Part shown: positions 36,301-47,688 of the stretch, piece after piece
How the letters are laid out: each line of letters begins with the position of its first letter
How positions within the stretch are numbered: the first letter of the stretch is position 1
DNA from: Tetraselmis striata
Taxonomy: Eukaryota > Chlorophyta > Chlorodendrophyceae > Chlorodendrales > Chlorodendraceae
Reading direction: 5' to 3'
Length of the DNA: 64,000 nt
Assembly (NCBI GenBank): GCA_006384855.1
Contig: VCJN01001088.1
Span: 1 to 64,000, forward strand
Translations under genes and position numbers: made by a program
Notes under the pieces: model-generated
Told to the model about the DNA's origin: nothing
Databases searched by the model: none
Seen by the model: the letters and a program-made list of their open reading frames with translations, nothing else

Positions 36301-39300
36301 TCCTGTCAATGGCGTCGCCGAGGTTGGACAGCTGGCCCGGTGAGCGCTGCAGCCAGCCAGGCGGCAGCAGCTCGCGCAGGGCCTCGACCAAAGTGGCCTC
36401 CGTGCTGCCCACCGCGCTGCTCACGCCCAGCAGGGCCTGCAGCACCGCCAGGGCCTCCACCTCTACGTCCTCCGGCGGCAGCTGCAGCGCCCCCATCTCC
36501 GCGCTGCCCATCAGCCGGACCAGCCGCTCCCCCAGTGAGCCCAGCTCCAACTCCAGCGCCTCCACGCTGGCGGTGAGCGACGCATACCGGCCTCCCTTCA
36601 GGTCCAGCGGCGGGGATTTCTCCCCCGGCTCCATTGCCGCCGCCGCTGCCTGACATCATACCGCACGCACAATCACCGGGCGGCACCTCCCCCTCAGAGC
36701 CCACCGCAGCGCCACGCCACGCTAAGCCTTATTTCCGTTATCTTTCGATTGTCCTTCCCTTACGAATACACCGGAGCTCAACAATCGCCCGCGGCCATTC
36801 CTTGCAATTGGCCCACGCGCAACACCAGTTTGCCCTTCCGGAGCGCAGTGCACAGCCATGTGCAGCGTCGGCGGATCTGCCGTAAGCGGCCCCCCAAACA
36901 GCAACAACAACACTCCCTGACTGGCCATTTCTGCAAGTGGTACAGAGGCATTCAGAAAAAAGCGGACTGGAGGCTGCTGCCATCGTCGCCATGGACTTCA
37001 GGGCTCAGCAAAGATACATAAATATAGACAGGATACCATCATGGGTTGCCCTCTTCCCCAAACGGATGCCGTCGATCCTCACGCTGGCCACCGAGGCGGA
37101 CCCGCACCTCCCAGTTCACGGCGCCCCGCAGCGGCGACCCCGGCGGCAGGAGCTCAGCCAGCGCAGCCGGCCGCAGCGCCGCCAGCTCCTCCAGGGCCGC
37201 TGCGGCAGCCGCCCGCGCAGCGCCGCCGTGCCCCTCCCACAGCAGGGAGGCGGAGGACAGCTCCAGCCGCAGCGCCATCTGCAGCAACCCACCGCCTTCG
37301 CCGGGCGCCGTGGCCTCCACCACAGCATAGGCCAGCACGTCCGGCAGCAGTGCCAGGACCGCGGCCGGGATCGCTTCTGCCAGCCCAGCCGTGGGGTCGT
37401 ACGACTGGCCGTCCGCTGTCGGTAGCAGCGGCAGCCGCAGCCGCAGCTGCGCCACGGCGCGCCACTCCACTGTGACGGTGCGCACCGCCCACGCAACGGC
37501 CGCCATCTCATCCGCGGAGCGCAGCGTGTAGTTGTAGGTGTACGCGGCCGGCAGGCACCACGGCGGGCCAGCGCCCATCGCTGCTGGGGAGCAGCGCGGC
37601 TGCCCATCCGCCGGCACCTCCGTCACCTGAGGGCAGCCAGTCCACCCGCGGACATCAGTGAAGGGGGGGGGGCAGCCAGCGCGCCTGAGGCAAGGGTCCT
37701 CATGTGCTGGACATGAGGCACTCCTCAGCTCACCCACCCCACCCCATATAGACGGGGGGCGGGAGCTATCGTAACCCAAATTGCCCTTAAATTGATTATT
37801 TTGTTGGGTTTTTGCTGTCGTGTTTTGCTGTGCAATATTTCTTCTTTGTTGTTGTCGCTTTTTCATTTTCTTCTTGTTTATGTTCCCTTGTTATGCTCTG
37901 CTGCTTGTCCTTAGACCTCCTGCGCCCCGACGCAGCGACAGGCCCCCATGACATCCCATGCAGAGTGCGCGTGGCGGCCAGCCTTGCCTGTATGCGATCG
38001 GAGGCCAGTGCGCGCCGGCTGCCATCCGCCGCGACCGCCCAGGCGGCAGCCCAGCAGCGGAGCATAGGCACACACTGCCTTCATCGCACGGCGCCTCGCC
38101 ATCGGCGTCCGGGGCGGGCAGCGGCGAGCCGTACTCCAGCGTCATTGCTGCGGGATCGCTGCCCGCCCCAGGGAAGGGCAGCAGCTCCAGGACAGCCTCC
38201 GCCGAGTCTTCCGCCGTTACGGCGGTACCCAGATCTGCCAGAAGCGCTGTGCGCAATGCGCAGTCCACGGGCGAGCACACTATACCATCGCCGCAGTCGT
38301 GCAGTCCCGCGGCGGCGCACGAGGCGGGGTCCTCCACCACCACTATGGTGCGTGTGACGGAGGTGGGCGTGGCGGAGCTGCCGTCCAGTGGCAGCAGCGC
38401 AAACTGGATGACATGGATTGTGCCAACCGGTGCGGAGGTGTCGATGCCGCAGCCCTGGCACAAGTGGTGTAGGTTGGGGAGGATGGGGCATTGGATTTAG
38501 GAGCACGGTGACAAGGGGGCTGAACTTCAACTCATACTATTTAGGGGCATGGTTTAGGAGACATTTCGGAGCAAAAAATGTAAATTTGTAAGTACCTAAA
38601 TTGTAGTTTCAGAAGTTTCAAATTTTGAATGGGGGCCATTCTGGAAGATATGGTTTAGGAGCCATTTAGCCGCATGGTTTAGGAGGCGTTTCAGAGCATA
38701 TGGTTTCGGGTTCATTTCAAAGCAGGCAGTATAGGAGCCCTTAATGAGCATGCATTTTATGAGCCATTTCAGAGCATGTGATTAAGGAGCCATTTCAACT
38801 CGACCCATTTAGGAGTACGTATGGTTTCGGAGCCATTTTAAGAGCACATAGTGTAGGCGCACGGTTCAGGAGCCATTTAGGCGCATGCGCTTTAGGAGCC
38901 ATTTAAGAGGATATGGTTTAGCCGCATGGTTTAGGCTCAATTTAGGAGCGTACGGTTTTGGAGCCATTTAGGAGCGTATGCTTTAGGCTTCATTTAGTGG
39001 CATATGATATAGGAGCCAGTTAAGAGCATACAGTATATAGGAGCCATTTCAGAGCATGTAGTTTAGGAGCCATTTCAGAGCATGTGGTTAAGAAGCCATT
39101 TACGGGATCGTTTAGGCGCATGGTTAGGAGCCATTTAGAAGCATGCGCTTTAGGAGCCACTTAAGGGGATATGGTTTTGCCGCATGGTTTAGGATCTATT
39201 AATTTAGGAGGATGGTTTTGGAGCAAGGTGACACAAGAGAGCGGTTCATAATAGGACTCGGGACATCCAGGTGGGCATGCGGAAGGGGTAGGCTACCCGC

Positions 39301-42300
39301 AAGCCGTGCGATGCAAAGCGGTAGGTGTCGCAGGCGCCGGGCTCCGCACACGCCTCGGCGACACTCAGCTCCGCCGGCAGGGCCAGCACCGCCGCGGTGA
39401 GGTCCTCCCCCGCGGGTCCCACGGCGGTGGCACCCGCGTCGCAGAAGGAGAGGTCACCGTCGGTGCAGGCAACATAGAGGCGATTCTGAAGGGCGGGCCG
39501 CAAAGGGAGTGTAGGCGCACACACACACACACACACACATATCAATCAGCGCATGGGAGGACGGTCACGGGGAGCTGGTGGGGCGGAATAGCTTGCTCTG
39601 CTTGGCAGTACCTGCGGCACCTCAATTGCGGGCGGTCCAACCAGCGCGATGGCAATGGCGCCTTCATCGCCGGTGAGCGAGGTCAGCGGGGTCAGGGACC
39701 CGAGGTCGCTGGCACAGATGCCGCTCTGTGAGCAGGGCAGCTCGGGGTCCGACGCGCAGGCGTGCTCGCCAGGTGGGCAGTCGGGAAGGACGAGCACGGT
39801 GCGCGTTATGCTAGCAGCCGGGCCTGATGGCACTGCGGGGTCGGAGACCTGCGTGTGAGAGCGCACAGTGCGGATGAGGCGTAGGGATCGAAAAGATCGC
39901 TGTAGGAGTAAAGTGAGCGGCTGATTTGAGGGTGGTGAAAGCCGGCATGCATGGCCAAGTGCCGTCGTCCAGGGGGCGGGGTATTCTCTTGCGGACAGAC
40001 GCAGTGTATTATGAGCATCTGTTGCCAAGGCGCGGTCGTACGGCAGACCGGGATTGGCTGGGGTGTGTACCTGGTAGTGGATGGTGTAGGCCCCGCGGAC
40101 GGTGGTGTCAATGCTGCAGGGCGCCAGGCCCACGCCGACGAGAAGGTTGCCGCCCTCCAGCGGGTTATCTGGGCACACCTGTCGACGCAGCGGGCATCGA
40201 GATTTGCGTCAGCAGCGGACTTTGCGCTGCAGCAAGCGGATGCCTGCTCGCCGCCAGTGCCGTCATTTCCACCCCCGACCCCCCCCCCCCCTCCCTCTTC
40301 AGAGCACCGCGGGCCTGGTGGGCCAGGGACACAGACCTGCACATGGCTGGAGAGGTCGCCGCTGACGGCACTGCTTGCCATGACACCAGCTTCGCAGGCC
40401 GATGCGTCCATCATGGGCAGCGGGCACAGCCCATAGCCAGACCCCATCGACAGCCTCACAATACTGGGGCCGATAAGCTCCAAGTGCAATGAGGACACCA
40501 AAGCGCCGGCCCGCTCATCCACATAGTTGCCGTTGGCGCGTTCAAACTCCGCGCCCACAGGCTCCAGCGACGGCAGGGCGCAGCTGCCTCCCAGGCTGCA
40601 CGCAAGGCCAGCTCCATCCTCGCCGCCCCCCTCGCAGACACGCTCCTCAGGCGGGCAGCTGACATAGATGAGACGAGCGGCCACGGTGCGCTGTACGCCC
40701 GCCAGCACCGCGACCGTGTACTTGATCACGTAGGGGCGGCCCTCCGGCGTGGGCTCCGCCGAGCTCCACAGGCCGGGCGAGAAGAAGCGTTCGACGCGCG
40801 CCATGGCGTCCTCCCCGTGGACGGTTACGTCAACGCCTGGGTAGCGGCACATGGTGACATGAACCGGGCGGTCAGCGGTGAAGCAGCGCCTGCACATCAC
40901 ATCCTTAAGAATGCCCCGCCCCTTTGCATGCAGAGCGCTGCGCTCACAGGCCGGAGTTCCCCGACGGGGCACGCCGGGTGAGCAGCCAACGCCGCCACAG
41001 GGGTCGTTGGCGCGTTACAAGCCGTGGGCCGGGCCGTCCCACCTGGGTCCTGGAACGGCGTCCCCACGGTGATGTGGTGAACTTGGGCGGGGACGTTGAC
41101 GCCCGGCAACACGCCCACCTCGCAGGACGGCGGGTGACACTCGCCCAGCAGCAGCGCCACCGGCAGAATGCTCCCGGAGTCTGCCAGCTCCACCAGCGGC
41201 GCTTGCGCCCGCGACTGCTCACCGCCGAGCCCGAGCGCCAGGGCCAGAAGCTCGGGGGGGCACAGCGTGCGGCTCACCATGGCGCAGCGCTCGCTCAGCC
41301 GCATGCACAGCGCGTCCCCGTCCGCGCACGGGCTGATCACGACCACCTGCACCAGGCGCGAGCATCGGCTCAGCCAAGGCAGCATCCACGGTGGTGAGGG
41401 TGCAGGGACGTGCCTCAGAACCCCACACAATATCACCCTCCTCATCGCGGGGCGGCGATGCGGTGTGTGGGCGGCATTCATGGCACTGGTCCTCCGGGCG
41501 TATGCCTTGCGCTGGAACAGCTCATATTTATTATGTGGGGAGGGCTCTGGGGGTTGCAGGGAATGGTTGCGGCCGGGCGCAACGGACTGGCTGGTGATGG
41601 CCTCTTGCTCATACCTCCCGGGTGGCGGTGGCGGTGTTGCCAGCGCTGTCGGTTGCCACATAGGTGATGAGCTGCCCCTGCGGAGGGACCCGGCGCGAGC
41701 ATGCCGGCCAGCTCAGCGCAGTCCAGCGAGCAGGGTAGGGTAAGGCGCCCTTCGTTGCTGCCACTAGCACACGAGTGATGGGGGGGGGGGGGGGGGGGGG
41801 GGTGCAGCGCACGCACCGGCTGGCCTGGCGCTGTCAGCTTCCACGTGTCCACCGCCTCTAGCCCAGTGACTGAGACGGGCAGAGCGCCGTCCACTGCATC
41901 CTCTGCATACGCACCTGCGAGCAGTAGAAGCGCCGCGTGCTCATTGCTCATTCAATCTCGTGCAAGGGGGGGGGGGGGGGGGGGGGCGGGGGCGCACTGC
42001 TCAGCGTCGGGAAATGGGGGCGGGGGTTGGGGGAGTAGCTGCCCAGCGCGGTACCTGGGTCAACGAAGGGCTCAAACTGCGGCACTGCCGTGCGGGGCCG
42101 CCCGCGCAGGCGGAGCACCGGGGGCGTAGCGTCGAGCGGCGCATCCGCCGATGGCGCCCCTCCAGGCAGCAGGAACGCCAGCACCGACGGCGCCAGGTGT
42201 TGCAGCAGCAGGGGGCTGGAGGTGGGTGCGGATGGCATGGGAGGGCCGGGAGGAGGGGGGTAAGGAGGCGGTGACGCGGGCGGCTCGAGCTGGGACCCTG

Positions 42301-45300
42301 ACGTGGGGCTGTGGGCAAGAGGCCGCGGTGTTAGCTCGGCGAGGCGTACAATGCACCCCCCCCCCCCCCCCCCCGCCGGGCCCCCGCAATGCCCGGCAAG
42401 TGGCAGGCGTGCTTCAGCGAAGAGGCATGGTCGAGTCGCGGCTTCACCTCGGAGGGCTTGATGCGGGCGTTGGCTCCGGTGCGGGCGTGGCGGAGGGCGC
42501 AGGAGGAAGTGTGGCGCCGTCCGCAGGCGTGGGCGGGGGTGGGCCCGGGGGCTGGGCTGCGGGGTTGATTGGGGGCGGTGGCGCCGGAGCCAGCGTTGGC
42601 GCGCTTGGCGTTCGCTGCGGCTGCGGCGTGGCGGTCTCCATCGGCGGCGCTGGTTGTGGTGGTGGGGGTGGGGGTGGAGGCTGACCTGTGCTTGCTGGGG
42701 TTGGGGGAGGCGGAAGAGTGGGGGTGGGGGATGGGGGGTCCGGTAGGGGGGGGACGGAGGGGGGAGGACTGCGTGGCTGGAGGCGTGGCGGACTGCGGAT
42801 GAAGGGCCATGGCAAGAGCGTTAGTTTGTGAATGGCGCCGCAGAGCCAAGATAAGCCTTCAAGGAAGGAGCCGTTGGTGAGGGGTCAGTCCTCACCTCGG
42901 GGGCAGAGGCCCGGGAGGGGGTGGCGTTGTAGGACTTGCAGGGGGCTGGTCGGTTGGAACTGGGGGCATCGGGGCGGCGGCTGGGAGGGCTGGCCGGGGT
43001 GGGCTGGGCGGAGCGCCTGGGCCCGGGGGGCTGAGCGGCTGGCTTCCAGGGGGAGGGGAGGGACTGGGCGGCGGGCTGCATGTGCACACAGCGATGCCAA
43101 TCAGTGCACGCAAGGAGCGGCAGCAGTATGTGGCGCACGGTGCCGGCCCTTTTGGGATGGCGCATGCCCGGAGCTAGATGGAGGGTCCTCAGGGGCACGC
43201 GGTGATTCACCGCTGTGCGGTCCGGGACGCGAGTCCGGACCATCGAGAGCCGTTTAGCGGAGGATGCGGGCAGGGGCGCTTGGAGGTGGGGAGAGCTCAT
43301 CACAGCACACCTGGGAAAGGGCGGGGACGGCGCGGAGGGTCCAGGCGGCGGCGATGGAGGCAGGGGGCTCTGTGGCAAGCTGCCGATGCAACACAACGCA
43401 GATGGGGTGAGAGCGCTGGTGCTGTCCCAGAGTACCGCCAATCAGCCGCAGGCACAAGCGCATTCCTCAGGCCGGCGACGCATTACCTCGGGGAGGACGG
43501 AGGAGGGGGTGGCGACTGCGGCGGTGGGCTCGATGGCGGGCTGCGTTCGATGAGTTGGATGTCAATCAGTACACGCAAGGAGCGGCAGCAGTATGTGGCG
43601 CACGGTGCCGGCCCTTTTGGGATGGCGCATGCCCGGAGCTAGATGGAGGGTCCTCAGGGGCACGCGGTGATTCACCGCTGTGCGGTCCGGGACGCGAGTC
43701 CGGACCATCGAGAGCCGTTTAGCGGAGGATGCGGGCAGGGGCGCTTGGAGGTGGGGAGAGCTCATCACAGCACACCTGGGAAAGGGCGGGGACGGCGCGG
43801 AGGGTCCAGGCGGCGGCGATGGAGGCAGGGGGCTCTGTGGCAAGCTGCCGATGCAACACAACGCAGATGGGGTGAGAGCGCTGGTGCTGTCCCAGAGTAC
43901 CGCCAATCAGCCGCAGGCACAAGCGCATTCCTCAGGCCGGCGACGCATTACCTCGGGGAGGACGGAGGAGGGGGTGGCGACTGCGGCGGTGGGCTCGATG
44001 GCGGGCTGCGTTCGATGAGTTGGATGTCAATCAGTACACGCAAGGAGCGGCAGCAGTATGTGGCGCACGGTGCCGGCCCTTTTGGGATGGCGCATGCCCA
44101 GAACTAGATGGGGGGTCCTCAGTGGCACGCGGTGATTCACCGCTGTGAGGTCCGGGACGCGAGTCCGGACCATCGAAAGCCGTTTATCGGAGGATGTGAG
44201 CAGGGGTGATTGGAGGCGGGGAGACCTCATCACAGCGTACCTGGGAAAGGGCGGGGACGGCGTGGAGGGTCCAGGCGGCGGCGATGGTGGTGGGGGGCTC
44301 GATGGCGGGCTGCGTTGGATGCACAGAACAACATTGAGCACGAAGCAGCGGGCGGGATTGCCCGGCGCTCTGCAGAAAGCTGCCAGCACAGTCTCTGCAG
44401 TCGTGTACAACCCACCTTGGAGGCGACGGCAGTGGGGATCCGGGAGGCGGGCTGCAAGACAATCAAACAGTGTATCAGGTCCTGTGGCAGATGGTAAGTG
44501 CAGCATGGCACGGCGTGCAGAGGTCATTGCGCAGGCTGGCAGATAGGCAAAGGCCAGCAACAACACTGCGCGAGTGCTCTTCCGCTGCACTGCATCTGAC
44601 GTACCTTGGAGGTGGGCTTGGAGGTGGCGATGGCAGAGGGGCGCTGGCCGGGGAGATGCGGGGGGGGGGGGGGGGGGGGGGGACTGATTATGATTTGTTG
44701 AACTGTTGGCTATGGGAATCGGAGCTGCCACGCATCAGGCCGGTCTGGCCAAGGCCCACTGACTGCCAGCAAACAGCACCCACCTTGGAGAGGGAGGGCT
44801 TGGCGGTGGGGCGGGGGGACTCGCCGGAGATGGCGGAGGTGGCGGACTGAAAATGCGCGGGAGGGGGCAAATGTACAGACTCAGCACATCAGCAACATGT
44901 CGGAGCACCTCGGATGTCGCCAATATGATAAAGTGTCGACATCATGCAGAGTGATTGAAGAAGGGTGTTGGCACCGGTCTCAGGCAGCCAACTGGAAATG
45001 GGAGGGATGTTGAGGTGGTCGTGCCAGGGCCGGCACTACAAGCCTACCTCACAGGTGGCGGGCTGGGTGGTGGCGGGCTGGGGGGTGGGCTGGATGGAGG
45101 AGGGCTTGGTGGCGGACTGCCGGTGCCGATGCGCGCACAAGGCCCTGTCAGAAGTCTACAGACGATGTGGAATGTGCAAGGCTTGTGGTACTGCGTCACT
45201 CCCGCGCAGCCTCAGTTGCACCGAGGGTCTCCATGCATACTGTGGGTGCGGGCCTACCTGGGGGGAGGAGGGCTCGGCGGAGGCGAGGGCGGAGGCGGGC

Positions 45301-47688
45301 TTGGTGGCGGGCTGCATTTGGCCAATTGTTTCGCGGCGCACAGCTCTACGTAAGTCCTCCTCCGCCAGGGCAATGGCACCGTTGCAGGCTGCCACACCAT
45401 CGGCGCATTTGGTAATCGCGCGCTAGCCCTCCTGCCACGCTGTGAATGTGGGCGTACCTGGGAGGTGGAGGGCTGGGCGGAGGGCTAGGCGGAGGGCTAG
45501 GCGGAGGGGGGCTTGGCGGCGGGCTGTACATGCACAGTCTGTTTTCAGAATTCGGCCCACCCGTTGCAGCTGCGCCGTCGTTCACGCGGGGCTGCTGGTC
45601 CATGCAGGCATGCGCTTGGTCACACAGGGGCTCTTTGGGGCCGCTGAGGGTGTGGGGTCACCTGGGAGGTGGCGGGCTGGGTGGAGGGCTGGGTGGAGGA
45701 GAAGACGGAGGGGGGCTCGGTGGCGGACTGCGGTTCCGCAATGGGCGCATGCGAGATTGCCGGTGAGACCCCAGCTGACAACCCACCGCAGGAGCTGTGC
45801 AACAAACACCCTTTCTGGGACACTGGTGGCATTGCTTACCTGGGAGGTGGCGGGCTGGGTGGAGGGCTGGGTGGAGGCGAGGGCGGAGGGGGGCTCGGTG
45901 GTGGGCTGCGGTTCCGCAATGGGCGCATGCGAGATTGCCGGTGAGACCCCAGCTGACAACCCACCGCAGGAGCTATGCAACAAACACCCTTTCTGGGACA
46001 CTGGTGGCATTGCTTACCTGGGAGGTGGCAGGCTGGGTGGAGGGCTGGGCGGAGGCGAGGGCGGCGGGGGGCTCGGTGGTGGGCTGCAGGTGCAGGATGG
46101 GATCGGAAACAGCAGGTGAGTCACTCCGGTCACTCCTCCATGAAGGAGCCATGCTGCGGGATGTGGTGCACTGCCCCGCCAGAGCATACGCCGTCTCACG
46201 GTCCGGGAACGGCACAGGGACGCTGAGAGTGGTGGCCTACCTGGGAGGGGGAGGGCTTGGTGGGGGACTGGGTGGAGGGGGGCTCGGGGGCGGGCTAGGC
46301 GGAGGGGGGCTTGGCGGCGGACTGCGGATCCACAGTGCACGAGTTCAGTTCAGTTGCTCTTCCTCCCATTTGCTATACATCGCCAAGTTGTGGTAGGCTG
46401 GTTCATCCTGGGATTGTCTGCACTGCGATAGGCATGGCCTGGCAAATGGTGCTCCGGAAAGGGGCGTACCTGGGGGGAGGTGGACTTGGTGGGGGTGAGG
46501 GCGGGGGCAGGGGCGGGGGTGGAGAAGGTGGAGGTGAGGGTGGTGGACTGGGCGGCGGCACGAGGGCGTCCACCGTGCCCCCGGTGCCGCTCGCAGCCTC
46601 GGATCCGTCCACGGCACTGTAGAGCGTGGCGGTAAGGCCTAGGGTGTTGACGTGCCAGTAAATACACCACGACGTGACCTGACACAGCGTGCATGCGCCG
46701 GCGGTCCCCACCACCGCCGAGGTGAGCGTCGTCGCGCCTGCCGCCGGTACCCATCTCTGCCCTGGATACTGAGAACACGTCTGAAGCAGCTGCCTCCGCG
46801 ACGAGCGATCCCACGTTACAAGCTCCTGTGACCGTGGGGAATGATTAGTGCTAGGATGAGAGTTGCCCCTTATATGTATAATCCCAGGCAGAAGGGAACC
46901 AGCAATTGCTCCAGTAATTTACCGGACATATCTTAGGAACCACCCCCTCCACCATGAGCCCCCTGCCCGCTGCCAACCAGCTCGCAGGCGGGGGAAGGGT
47001 GCCCACTGTTACAGCGAGCGGCTACATGCCTGCAGCTCTAGTGACTGCCTGAAGCGGCCAGGGCGCAATACGCGGGTACGAGGAATCGCTAGAAGGCGAG
47101 AGAGCGGCCCTGAACGACAGCGCACTGCCCGACCGATACACTGATACAGGGTATACAATTCTCAACGCCCGAGCCTCGGAGAACGCCGGCAATACGGTGC
47201 GAGTGCAATGGGCGCCTAGGATTATCGAGTGCAGGGGGTGGCGAAACCTGCTGCGTTTCCAGTTCAGAAACTGGATCGAACCGCCTGCCAGCCGTGCTGC
47301 TGAAGTGCTCCCAGGGCGGCTGTTGAACTGCCGCGCTCAGACCTGCGGTGCAGGGAATGGGAGCGGCGTCTGGCAGCCCGTCTCGGGTCGTCAACATCCC
47401 GGCATAGAGCTCGTCTGCGTCCGCGTCCGCATCCTTGGTTCGGGGCGGTATGTCCCGTGAGTCCCATTGAGCGACGCAACACATTGCCACTGACATGATG
47501 AAGGCCACCCTCGCTCCGACCCGGACTCCAGCTGAAGCGGCATGCCTGCGGGCGGTATCCCTGCTACGTGTGTTCCGTACGCCGCCGCGTACGGTAGGCA
47601 ATGCCGCAACTCGGTGCACCGCGACGGTGCAGCCCAGGGGCACGGCCAAGTCCATATCTGTCCCGTCATTGTACAGAGCGCCCGTCAT
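27361..47688 (-). CDS. Giant polycystin/TRP-type cation channel with proline-rod and Ig-like ectodomain
   Basis: About 46 exons, ~2,500 residues; ATG at 47688 proposed, stop 27361. Order: exon 1 (47688-47248) with a weak signal-anchor; Cys-rich exon (46828-46470) entering the SPPP rod; 17 symmetric rod exons (46321-42448); Ig-like DUF5011/HYR-type region (42215-42055, 41914-41817, 41677-41615 with YVATDSAGNTATATR, 41346-41043, 40836-40337, 40178-40071, 39848-39612, 39485-39297, 38454 to ~38070); 37626-37083, 36645-36287, 35952-35821, 35346-35232 of unknown fold. Polycystin ectodomain: 34664-34531 (NVLLGGVKLH), 33753-33661, 33410-33276, 33182-33039 (NPYGWFSARLPGTPDGFPL), 32551-32465, 32314-32220. 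Membrane part: 31423-31309, 30626-30396 (cytosolic loop), 29971-29810, 29508-29458, 29305-29216, 28761-28451 (S4-S5, GPFSTFQG), 28253-28111 (S6), 27657-27361. Likely a cell-surface or ciliary Ca2+-permeable channel tethered to the wall. Two homopolymers are one base out of frame (44660-44682, 28486-28489). S1 was not found. The end of the 38.4-kb exon is uncertain. Confidence 0.8.
31090..31150 (+). repeat. Dispersed repeat copy C (partial)
   Basis: GGCAACAGTGAAACCC and GTCTCTACGACGGC match copy A at 47965-48060. It lies in an intron of the polycystin gene. Confidence 0.5.
38540..39225. repeat. Degenerate tandem array, ~28-bp unit
   Basis: About two dozen units of the type GGAGCCATTTAGGAGCAT then RYGGTTTA, variably diverged, filling the intron between the exons at 39485-39297 and 38454. 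AT-richer than its surroundings; no coding signal. Confidence 0.85.
43094..44310. repeat. 465-bp tandem duplication, two near-identical copies plus a diverged third
   Basis: Copies at about 43104-43568 and 43569-44033 look identical over nearly their whole length. A third partial copy (44034 to ~44305) has many substitutions. Each full unit carries two rod exons (54 and 69 bp) with their introns, adding 41 codons. Confidence 0.9.
44660..44682. repeat. 23-base G tract inside a coding exon
   Basis: On the minus strand it encodes polyproline in rod exon 44683-44605. The frame before and after agrees only if the run is 22 (or 22 plus a multiple of 3), so the count is probably off by one. Confidence 0.7.
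45662..46083. repeat. 178-bp exon-plus-intron unit, three in a row
   Basis: Rod exons of 66 bp start exactly 178 bp apart (45727, 45905, 46083). The intervening intron TTCCGCAATGGGCGCATGCG and on through CTTTCTGGGACACTGGTGGC is almost identical between the two intervals. Confidence 0.9.

Larger units (their letters stand above)
42448..46470 (-). other. Array of symmetric exons encoding a Ser-Pro rod
   Basis: Seventeen consecutive exons (46321-46241, 46083-46018, 45905-45840, 45727-45662, 45523-45458, 45311-45258, 45116-45048, 44846-44784, 44683-44605, 44451-44416, 44309-44241, 44005-43952, 43844-43776, 43540-43487, 43379-43311, 43075-42896, 42792-42448). Each starts with a single T or C after AG and ends in AG before GT, so every junction makes a Ser codon (AGT or AGC) in phase 2. 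They encode SPPPSPPPP-type repeats, as in extensins and pherophorins. Lengths are multiples of 3 (36-345 bp) except 44683-44605 (79 bp). Exons can therefore be skipped or duplicated without frame loss. Confidence 0.85.

Noticed and set aside
37041-37475. Ala/Pro-rich plus-strand frames at 37.0-37.5 kb
   Set aside because: Antisense shadows of the polycystin exon 37626-37083.
38540-39225. Possible CRISPR-like array
   Set aside because: Units are degenerate, no constant repeat with unique spacers, and the host is eukaryotic.
42151-42684. Gly/Val-rich plus-strand frame
   Set aside because: Antisense of the proline-rod exon 42792-42448.
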